A stretch of DNA of 32,726 nt, taken from contig CABJAN010000031.1 in the NCBI GenBank assembly GCA_902363515.1, positions 1-32,726 on the forward strand. Reading direction: 5' to 3'. The notes under the pieces are model-generated. The model was not told the origin of the DNA. It saw nothing but the letters and a program-made list of their open reading frames with translations, and did not search any database. This DNA is from Bacillota bacterium (GTDB lineage: Bacteria > Bacillota > Clostridia > Lachnospirales > Lachnospiraceae). Shown here one piece after another: positions 8,633 through 15,307 of this stretch; position 1 is the stretch's first letter, and each line of letters begins with the position of its first letter. The position numbers and the translations under genes are program-made.

Positions 8633-8995
8633 GTGGAAATTATCAATTATCTTCATACAGAAGATTCCCAGTATACCCCAGTGGTAAAACAGATTATGGC
8701 GGAGGTTCAGAAAAATTATAAAGAAGATATGAACCTGAAAACCCTTTCTTATAAGTATCACATGAATGCGTCTTATCTGGGCCAGATTTTTCAGAAAGAG
8801 GCAGGATGTTCTTTTGCCCAGTATCTCAGTAATACAAAAAATGGAATTGCAAAAGACCTGATTTTGAATACAAATATGAAAATCAATGATATTGCCAAAG
8901 AAGTGGGATATCCGGATACCAGCTATTTTTACAGGAAATTCAAGCAATGTTATGGTGTATCACCCGCTTCCCTGCGGACAATGAAAAAATATTGA
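8633..8995 (+). pseudogene. Detached AraC-type DNA-binding domain of the response regulator
   Basis: In the same frame as the receiver half and after its TAG, the sequence from 8588 onward reads ADDLLGLKAIFISEIVEIIN and continues into a complete AraC/XylS domain. The first helix-turn-helix is around MNLKTLSYKYHMNASYLGQI, the second around MKINDIAKEVGYPDTSYFYR, and the signature end is KFKQCYGVSPASLR. The first possible start is a GTG at 8633, which has no visible ribosome-binding site, so independent translation is doubtful. The intact sequence of the fragment implies that the stop is recent or is bypassed. The solute-binding protein gene begins 23 bases after its stop. Confidence 0.85.
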
Positions 8996-9018
8996 GCAGA
9001 AGCAAAGAGGAATTTCGC

Positions 9019-10518
9019 ATGAAATGGAGACATAGGAAAAAGGCGGCAGCAATGGGTATGATTACCTGCCTGGCAGCGGGGATACTGTCTGGCTGTAAAG
9101 AACAGGCAGAAATCAATGAGAATGGGGAAGAAGTGGTGTGGCTTACCTGGTATCAGGTGGGAGATGAGCAGAAGGATGACCAGATGGTTCTGGATGCGGT
9201 GAATGATTATACCTTTGAAAAAATTGGCGTAAAAATCAAGATAGAGAAGATTGGATGGAGCGATTACAGCCAGAAGATGCAGATTATGATTAATACAAAT
9301 GATTCCTGGGATTTGTGTTTTACCAGTTCCTGGACCAATGATTATCTGCAAAATGCCCAGAAAGGCGTATATCTGGAATTGGATGAGTATTTGGAAGATG
9401 AAGGTCTGGAAATGTATGAAGCTATTGATTCCAGATTCTGGGAAGCTGCCAGAGTGGGCGGAAAAATCTATGGGATTCCCAGTGAGAAAGAGATTGGAAG
9501 CTGTCCTATGTGGGTTTTTACCAAAGAGTACGTGGACAAATATGATATCCCCTATGAAGAAATCCATAATCTGGAGGATCTGGAACCATGGCTGAAGCTG
9601 ATTCAGGAAAAGGAGCCGGATGTAGTACCCATGTATCTCACAAAAGATTATTCTGCTCCTGCTTATATGGATAAGATTGTGGATCCCATTGGGATTGAGT
9701 ATGCAGACAATACACTGACCGTTCAGAATCTGTTTGAAACGGAAAAAATGATGTCAACCCTGAGAACCATGAGGAAATATTATGAGGCAGGCTATATTAA
9801 CCAGGATGCTCCTTTGGCATCTGATGATAAAGCTGTGAAGCGGTTTGTGACAAAAGGAGACGGACATCCCTTTGCAGAAATTTCTTGGGGAAAAGATTTA
9901 GGATATGAGGTCGTGGCGTCACCGATTATGGAGACACAGATTACTAACGAATCAGCCAGAGGCGCATTAACAGCAATTAATAAAAATTCAAAGCATCCCA
10001 AAGAAGCGGTAGAGTTTCTGAATCTGGTAAATACGGATGAATATTTGAGAAATCTTCTGAATTACGGAATAGAAGGTGTGCACTGGAGCAGGATTCCGGT
10101 TGAGGAAAAAGAGGCCGGGGAAGCGGAAGGAAAACCTTATGTGTATGATACCAAGGTACGTTTAAATCAGGAGAAAAAGCAGGATTATTCTGTGCCCTAC
10201 TGGGTACAGGGAGGGCTGTTTGGTACTTATGTGCTGGAAAATGAGCCTGTTGATAAGTGGGCAGTGTTTAAGGAATTTAATGATGCGTCTAAGGCTGCTC
10301 CGTCTCTGGGATTTGATTTTAATATTGAACCGGTAAAGGCTGAGGTGGCAGATTTTCGCAGTATTTTAGATGAATTTGGAAAGGCGCTTTATACGGGAAG
10401 TGTGGACCCGGATGTTTATGTATCTAAATTGCTGAAAAAATTAGATGCCGCAGGAGTTGACAGGGTGATAGAAGAGATGCAGAGACAGGTAGATGCCTGG
10501 AAACAGACAAAAGAGTAG
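9019..10518 (+). CDS. Sugar ABC transporter solute-binding lipoprotein (LplA/DUF3502 type), first copy
   Basis: The 499-residue lipoprotein has a basic N-terminus (MKWRHRKK), a hydrophobic stretch and a lipobox LSGC, giving a membrane-anchored extracellular protein. The mature part looks like the large CUT1 solute-binding proteins for complex oligosaccharides (LplA/LipO type), with a DUF3502-like C-terminal region around the LGFDFNIEPV motif. The ATG at 9019 follows GAGGAA and starts the signal peptide; the frame is open to 8947 inside the regulator gene but that extension is not credible. It is co-transcribed with the kinase and regulator, while the permeases lie in a separate unit with their own binding protein. 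It may therefore serve as a ligand presenter for the kinase or as an alternative receptor for the same permeases; both are inference. Confidence 0.9.
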   Translation: MKWRHRKKAAAMGMITCLAAGILSGCKEQAEINENGEEVVWLTWYQVGDEQKDDQMVLDAVNDYTFEKIGVKIKIEKIGWSDYSQKMQIMINTNDSWDLCFTSSWTNDYLQNAQKGVYLELDEYLEDEGLEMYEAIDSRFWEAARVGGKIYGIPSEKEIGSCPMWVFTKEYVDKYDIPYEEIHNLEDLEPWLKLIQEKEPDVVPMYLTKDYSAPAYMDKIVDPIGIEYADNTLTVQNLFETEKMMSTLRTMRKYYEAGYINQDAPLASDDKAVKRFVTKGDGHPFAEISWGKDLGYEVVASPIMETQITNESARGALTAINKNSKHPKEAVEFLNLVNTDEYLRNLLNYGIEGVHWSRIPVEEKEAGEAEGKPYVYDTKVRLNQEKKQDYSVPYWVQGGLFGTYVLENEPVDKWAVFKEFNDASKAAPSLGFDFNIEPVKAEVADFRSILDEFGKALYTGSVDPDVYVSKLLKKLDAAGVDRVIEEMQRQVDAWKQTKE

Positions 10519-10541
10519 CAGATAGAGAGGAAGAATAAGGC

Positions 10542-11585
10542 ATGAAACGAGAGGATATTTTACGAAGAGTTGGCCATATGAGCCAGGTAGCAGAAGTGAG
10601 AAAGATTTCTTTTGGTGAGGGAAGAGCAGCAGGAATGAAGGGATGGCAGGTCAAGAATGGTTCCCTGGAGTTTACTGTGATGGAAGACAAATGTCTGGAT
10701 CTGGCTCAGGTGAGTTATAAGGGCGTCCAGATGAATTTTCTGTCAAAGCCAGGGCTTCAGGGACGCAACCACTATGATACCAATGGAGGGGAAGCCCAGA
10801 GAAGCATTATGGGAGGCATGATGTTTACCTGTGGTCTGGAAAATATCTGTGCGCCATATGAAAGTGACAAAGCTTATCCCATGCATGGAAGAATCCGTAC
10901 AACACCGGCAGAACACACAGGAGCAAAGACCCAGTGGAAAGGTGATGTTTATGAAATATCCCTTCATGGAGAGATGCGGGAAGCAGAGCTGTTTGGAGAA
11001 AATCTCCTGTTAAAGAGAGAGATTACCACAACTTATCCGGGAAAACAGATTTTTGTAGAAGACACCATAGAAAATCAGGGATTTCGGGAAGAATCGGCTA
11101 TGCTGCTGTATCATTTTAATGTAGGCTATCCTCTGTTAGATGAAGGCGCCAGAATCATTCTTCCTACGAAAAAAGTAATGCCAAGAGATGAGGCGGCAGC
11201 GCCTTATGCAGAACATTATGATATTATGGAAGCGCCAAAGGACAATGAACCGGAATATGTGTTCCTTCATGAGCTGGCAGCAGATGAGGAAGGGAATACT
11301 TTTGCAGCAGTGATTAACGAGAAGCTGGGACTTGGCATCCGGCTGGAATTTAACCAGAGAGAGCTGCCTTATTTCATGGAGTGGAAGTCACTGGCAAGTG
11401 GAGACTATGTTGTGGGACTGGAACCGGCAAATTCCAGTGTCTATGGAAGAGCTTACCATGAAGAAAAAGGAGACCTTCACAAGATTCAGCCATTTGCCAC
11501 AGAGAAAAAACAGCTGACCATTACCATCCTGGAAGGGGAAGAATTACAGGAAACCGTCAAAATGGCAGAAAAACTGGTAAAATAA
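10542..11585 (+). CDS. DUF4432 / aldose-1-epimerase-like protein
   Basis: The 347-residue cytoplasmic protein has a galactose-mutarotase-like beta-sandwich pattern and resembles the DUF4432 family (segments RAAGMKGWQVKNGSLEFTV, MEDKCLDLAQVSYKG, LLYHFNVGYPLLDEG, GLEPANSSVYGR). The conserved histidine in YHFNVGYP and the acidic residue in VGLEPAN fall where mutarotases bind and catalyse. The exact reaction of DUF4432 proteins is poorly defined. Here it could interconvert mannose anomers released by the inverting GH125 and the retaining GH38 and GH2. It follows the binding protein by 23 bases, with an AGAGAGGAAG site before the ATG, and is the last gene of the kinase operon before a terminator. 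Confidence 0.85.
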   Translation: MKREDILRRVGHMSQVAEVRKISFGEGRAAGMKGWQVKNGSLEFTVMEDKCLDLAQVSYKGVQMNFLSKPGLQGRNHYDTNGGEAQRSIMGGMMFTCGLENICAPYESDKAYPMHGRIRTTPAEHTGAKTQWKGDVYEISLHGEMREAELFGENLLLKREITTTYPGKQIFVEDTIENQGFREESAMLLYHFNVGYPLLDEGARIILPTKKVMPRDEAAAPYAEHYDIMEAPKDNEPEYVFLHELAADEEGNTFAAVINEKLGLGIRLEFNQRELPYFMEWKSLASGDYVVGLEPANSSVYGRAYHEEKGDLHKIQPFATEKKQLTITILEGEELQETVKMAEKLVK

Positions 11586-11613
11586 CCGAAAAATAAAGAA
11601 AATACAGAAATTT

Positions 11614-11642
11614 GAAGCAGTCCTGCGGGGCTGCTTCTTTTT
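11614..11642 (+). terminator. Terminator after the kinase operon
   Basis: The stem GAAGCAG / CTGCTTC is extended by weaker pairs TCC / GGG, followed by five T residues at 11638-11642. It lies 29 bases after the DUF4432 stop. Confidence 0.85.
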
Positions 11643-11693
11643 GGTGGAGAAAAGACTTGGTAGAACCGACTAAGAGTGGAAAAATCACATTAC

Positions 11694-11706
11694 TAGAATT
11701 TGTACA
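11694..11706 (+). promoter_or_regulatory. Candidate activator site (TAGAATTTGTACA), copy 2
   Basis: This is identical over 13 bp to the site at 2444. It starts 57 bp before the TATAGT -10 element at 11751, the same distance as before the GH38 gene. A TAAAG at 11714 matches the weaker second half-site position 20 bp downstream. Confidence 0.55.
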
Positions 11707-11727
11707 GGAAATCTAAAGATTTTCAAA

Positions 11728-11756
11728 TTTTATAAAGCTTTCATAAATGTTATAGT
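11728..11756 (+). promoter_or_regulatory. Probable activator-dependent promoter of the permease operon
   Basis: TATAGT at 11751-11756 is a good -10 hexamer. The aligned -35 position (11728-11733, TTTTAT) is poor, so transcription probably needs an activator bound upstream. Confidence 0.45.
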
Positions 11757-11795
11757 TAATTTACACAAAGAAAACAAAAGGGAGGTCATGAAAAA

Positions 11796-12767
11796 ATGCG
11801 AGCAAAAAAAACATCGGGAACACCGGTGAAAGTACGCAAGAGAAGATGGACAAAGGATGATACAGAGCTGACTTTGTTATCCGTGCCTACATTGATTTGG
11901 TATCTTATCTTTTCCTATCTTCCTATGTTCGGTATTATTATTGCATTTAAGCAGTATAAGCTGGCACCAGGCGGACATGGATTTATATACAATCTGTTCC
12001 ACAGCGACTGGGCGGGATTTAGCAACTTTGAGTATTTCTTTAGTTCCAATTCCTTCACCATGCTGCTTCGCAACACAATACTTTACAACATTGTATTTAT
12101 TATTATCAGTGCTACAGTGGCAGTAGGCGGCGCTCTGATGCTGAGCAATATGATTAACAAGAAAGGGTCTAAGATTTATCAGACCATGATGTTTCTGCCT
12201 TACTTCATGTCATGGGTAGTTATCAGTTACTTCGTGTATGCACTGCTGACACCGGAGAAAGGTCTGATGAATGGTTTGATTACTGCACTGGGCGGCGACC
12301 CTGTCATGTGGTATCAGGAAGCGAAATACTGGCCCTTCATCCTGGTTCTTCTGAACACCTGGAAAGGTATGGGATATGGTATGGTTATGTACCTGGCAAG
12401 TATTACTGGTATCGATCCGGCGCTGTATGAAGCGGCTGTTATGGACGGCGCTACCAAGACCCAGCAGATGAGACACATTACACTTCCTGGAATTAAACCG
12501 GTATTTGTTATGATGCTGATTCTGGACTGCGGTAAAATCTTTAATTCTGATTTCGGTCTTTTCTACCAGGTAACAGGACAGATTCCTGCATCCCTGTACG
12601 AAACTGTATCTACCTTTGATACCTTTATTTACAAGGCCATGCAGTCTACAGCGCCAATCGGACAGACAGCGGCAGCTTCCTTCTTCCAGGCAATCTGTAG
12701 TTGCGGTACCATCCTGTTTGCAAACTGGGTAGTAAGTAAAATCGACAATGAAAACAGAATTATTTAG
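11796..12767 (+). CDS. lplB: CUT1 sugar ABC transporter permease, LplB type
   Basis: The 323-residue inner-membrane permease has a basic cytoplasmic N-terminus and about six membrane segments (first around TLIWYLIFSYLPMFGIIIAF). The cytoplasmic EAA loop EAAVMDGATKTQQMRHITLP, which docks the ATPase, is present. It belongs to the LplB/UgpA-like family that works with a YtcP-type partner and a large lipoprotein receptor. GGAGG at 11781-11785 fits the ATG at 11796; an earlier ATG at 11788 is out of frame and opens only 13 codons. It is the first gene of the transport operon, with the second permease 17 bases on. No ATP-binding subunit is encoded nearby, so a shared MsmX-like ATPase is likely. The CGT-rich arginine codons suggest high expression. 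Confidence 0.95.
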   Translation: MRAKKTSGTPVKVRKRRWTKDDTELTLLSVPTLIWYLIFSYLPMFGIIIAFKQYKLAPGGHGFIYNLFHSDWAGFSNFEYFFSSNSFTMLLRNTILYNIVFIIISATVAVGGALMLSNMINKKGSKIYQTMMFLPYFMSWVVISYFVYALLTPEKGLMNGLITALGGDPVMWYQEAKYWPFILVLLNTWKGMGYGMVMYLASITGIDPALYEAAVMDGATKTQQMRHITLPGIKPVFVMMLILDCGKIFNSDFGLFYQVTGQIPASLYETVSTFDTFIYKAMQSTAPIGQTAAASFFQAICSCGTILFANWVVSKIDNENRII

Positions 12768-12784
12768 GAAGGGAGCGAACAAAA

Positions 12785-13705
12785 GTGAAAAAAGATCAAA
12801 ACCAAACAGTATCATCCCTGAATCAGATTAAAAAATCCACCAACGTGGTTTTTAACATCATTTTCCTGATTCTTGGTTTGATGTGTATCTTCCCTCTGCT
12901 GTTTGCCTTCTCCATTTCTATTACCAGTGAGTCGGCACTCCAGGCAGGCGGATACCATCTGATTCCACAGGAGCTTTCCGGAGCAGCTTACAAATTCCTC
13001 TGGAATGAAAGAGCAATGATTCTCCGTGCCTTTGCAATGTCTGTACTTGTAACCTGTATTGGTACGGTCATTACAGTATGCCTGACTACTTCCATGGGGT
13101 ATGTGGCATCCAGAAGAAGTTTCAAACTGAAAAAACTGTATACCTGGATCATCTTTATTCCTATGGTATTTAATGGCGGTATGTTTGCAACATACGTTGT
13201 AGTAAACAATATTTTGAATTTGAGAGATACCATCTGGGCATTGATTTTGCCTCTGGCCTGCTCCTCATTCAGTGTTACCATCTGTCGTACTTTCTTCCGT
13301 ACAACCGTTCCGGATGCGCTTATTGAAGCGGCGAAAATTGACGGTGCGGGACAGTTCCGTATCTGGTCAGGAATCGTACTTCCGATTTCCAAACCGGTTA
13401 TGGCAACGATTGGAATGTTTGCAGCATTTGGTTACTGGAATGACTGGTTCCAGGCATCCCTGTATATTTCAGACAGCAAGCTGTATACTCTTCAGGCATT
13501 ACTGAACAGTATTCAGAACAACATTGATTATCTGGCAAGCAACCCCTATGGCGGACTTTCCATGCAGCAGTACAAGATGAGCATGCCAACAGAATCTGTG
13601 CGAATGGCTATTGCAATGGTTATCATTATCCCTATTGCACTGACTTATCCATTCTTCCAGAAATACTTTATTTCCGGATTAACCATTGGTTCTGTAAAAG
13701 AATAA
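12785..13705 (+). CDS. CUT1 sugar ABC transporter permease, YtcP/LplC type
   Basis: The 306-residue permease starts with GTG at 12785 after a GGAAGGGAG site. It has six predicted membrane segments (first around NIIFLILGLMCIFPLLFAFS) and an EAA loop EAAKIDGAGQFRIWSGIVLP. It is the usual partner of LplB in importers of complex oligosaccharides. The gene follows lplB closely and precedes the binding protein by 25 bases, so the three form a transporter unit lacking only the ATPase. Confidence 0.95.
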   Translation: MKKDQNQTVSSLNQIKKSTNVVFNIIFLILGLMCIFPLLFAFSISITSESALQAGGYHLIPQELSGAAYKFLWNERAMILRAFAMSVLVTCIGTVITVCLTTSMGYVASRRSFKLKKLYTWIIFIPMVFNGGMFATYVVVNNILNLRDTIWALILPLACSSFSVTICRTFFRTTVPDALIEAAKIDGAGQFRIWSGIVLPISKPVMATIGMFAAFGYWNDWFQASLYISDSKLYTLQALLNSIQNNIDYLASNPYGGLSMQQYKMSMPTESVRMAIAMVIIIPIALTYPFFQKYFISGLTIGSVKE

Positions 13706-13730
13706 TCAAATAAAATTTTAGGAGGACGTT

Positions 13731-15191
13731 ATGAAGTTAAGAAAATTAGCAGCACTTGGTATGGCAGCTATTATGGCAGCCGGAACACTTGCAGGATGCG
13801 GCGGAAGCGATGATAAAAAAGAAACCGCAAAAAATGCAGGTGGAGAAGATATTGTAAATCTGAAATGGGTTATCATCGGTAATGGTATGCCGGACAATTA
13901 TGATTCCTGGATTGGAAAAGTAAACGATTATATTGGTGAAAAAATCGGTGTCAACCTGGAAATGGAAGTTATTCCATGGGGAGACTGGGATGACAGAAGA
14001 AATATTATTATCAGTACCAATGAACCATATGATATTATCTTTGGTAATGGTAATAACTACATGGCAGATATCAAACTGGGAGCATATGTGGATATTACAG
14101 ATATGATTCCTGAACAGATGAAAGAGTTCAATGAACTGATGCCTGAAAAATACTGGGATGCAGTAAAAGTAGATGACAGAATCTATGGTGTTCCGGCTTA
14201 CAAAGACAGTTCTATTTCTAACTATGCAGTATGGGATAAAGAACTGGTAGATGAATATAACATTGATTATAAGAATCTGACAACTATTGAATCTCTGACA
14301 CCAACCTTTGAGATGCTGAAAAAAGAGAAAAATGATTATCCGGTATATGTTAAGAATGACGGTGTTTACTCCATTTTTGACGTATATGATCAGATTGGCG
14401 CCGGTATGCAGATTCTTGGTGTAAGATATGATGACCCGGAAGGTAAAGTATGCTTTACTCTGGAAGAACCTGAAATTTATTCCGCTCTGGAAACTTTCCA
14501 TGACTGGTATAAAAAAGGTATCATCAATCCAGATGCGGCTACTTTAACAGAAGCGCGTGTATACAACATGTGGCGTATTGCTCAGGGATGGGAATCTGCC
14601 GGTGAAACAGCATGGGGACCAGATATGGGCAAAGAGGTTGTTGTTCAGAAATGGGGAGATACTATTCTTTCTAACGAAACAGTACGTGGCTCTATGAATA
14701 TGATTTCTGCAAACAGCAAATATCCGGAAAAATGTCTGGAACTGCTGAACCTGGTAAATACAGATACTACTCTTCGTGATATGTTCTACTATGGTGAAGA
14801 GGGTGTGAATTTTGAGTATGTGGATGTAGACGGAACACAGAAAGTACATAAGATTAACACAGACTGGAGCATGGCTGGTTATACCCAGGGTACTTTCTTC
14901 ACTGTTACACCAGAAGATACTACAACTACTGACCAGTGGGGAGAAATCAAGGCGCTGAATGAAGAGGCTGTTCCATCTGTAATGCTTGGATTCAACCTGG
15001 ATACAACAGAGATTGATTCTCAGTTAGCAAACTGCCGTGAAATCTGGCTGCGTTATAAGAGCGAGGTTATGGCTGGTGTCAATGACCCTGCAGACGTAAT
15101 TCCAAAGATGAAAAAAGAACTGATGAATGCAGGATTCCAGGATATTCTGGATGAAGCTCAGGCACAGGTAGATGAATTCCTGGGTAAATAA
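13731..15191 (+). CDS. Sugar ABC transporter solute-binding lipoprotein, second copy
   Basis: The 486-residue lipoprotein has the signal MKLRKLAALGMAAIMAAGTL and lipobox LAGC, then a Gly/Ser/Asp-rich linker. It shares family landmarks with the protein at 9019 (KIYGIP versus RIYGVP; LNLVNTD; the LGF-N motif near the C-terminus), so both are LplA/LipO-type receptors with DUF3502-like ends, though clearly divergent. Aromatic residues such as the Trp in WVIIGNG and WGDWDD are candidates for sugar stacking. It is the receptor directly attached to the two permeases. AGGAGG precedes the ATG. Codon use indicates high expression, and the following hairpin at 15234 may hold its transcript level above that of the downstream enzymes. 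Confidence 0.95.
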   Translation: MKLRKLAALGMAAIMAAGTLAGCGGSDDKKETAKNAGGEDIVNLKWVIIGNGMPDNYDSWIGKVNDYIGEKIGVNLEMEVIPWGDWDDRRNIIISTNEPYDIIFGNGNNYMADIKLGAYVDITDMIPEQMKEFNELMPEKYWDAVKVDDRIYGVPAYKDSSISNYAVWDKELVDEYNIDYKNLTTIESLTPTFEMLKKEKNDYPVYVKNDGVYSIFDVYDQIGAGMQILGVRYDDPEGKVCFTLEEPEIYSALETFHDWYKKGIINPDAATLTEARVYNMWRIAQGWESAGETAWGPDMGKEVVVQKWGDTILSNETVRGSMNMISANSKYPEKCLELLNLVNTDTTLRDMFYYGEEGVNFEYVDVDGTQKVHKINTDWSMAGYTQGTFFTVTPEDTTTTDQWGEIKALNEEAVPSVMLGFNLDTTEIDSQLANCREIWLRYKSEVMAGVNDPADVIPKMKKELMNAGFQDILDEAQAQVDEFLGK

Positions 15192-15233
15192 AAAAGGTAA
15201 TACCTTCATAAAAACGATTTTGGCATAAAACAG

Positions 15234-15273
15234 AAAGAGGCTGTCGCATAGAGGGGTGTGACAGCCCTTTTCT
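15234..15273 (+). terminator. Terminator or attenuator between binding protein and enzyme genes
   Basis: The arms AAAGAGGCTGTCGCA and TGTGACAGCCCTTTT form a 15-position stem with one mismatch and two G-U pairs; the right arm ends in the T-run TTTT. No clear promoter is seen between it and the next gene, so it probably works as a leaky terminator that lowers expression of the two downstream enzymes. Confidence 0.75.
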
Positions 15274-15307
15274 GCTAAATAGGAGACAATAGGAGGCATA
15301 TGGCTGG

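Noticed and set aside
11788..11829. A 13-codon ORF starting at ATG 11788 before the first permease, considered as a leader peptide
   Set aside because: It sits only 2 bases from the GGAGG site and overlaps the permease start in another frame; nothing else supports it.
13746..14501. A long open frame on the minus strand across the binding protein gene
   Set aside because: It lies wholly inside a clear lipoprotein gene, has no ribosome-binding site and its translation is Ile/Phe/Cys-rich as expected for an antisense shadow.
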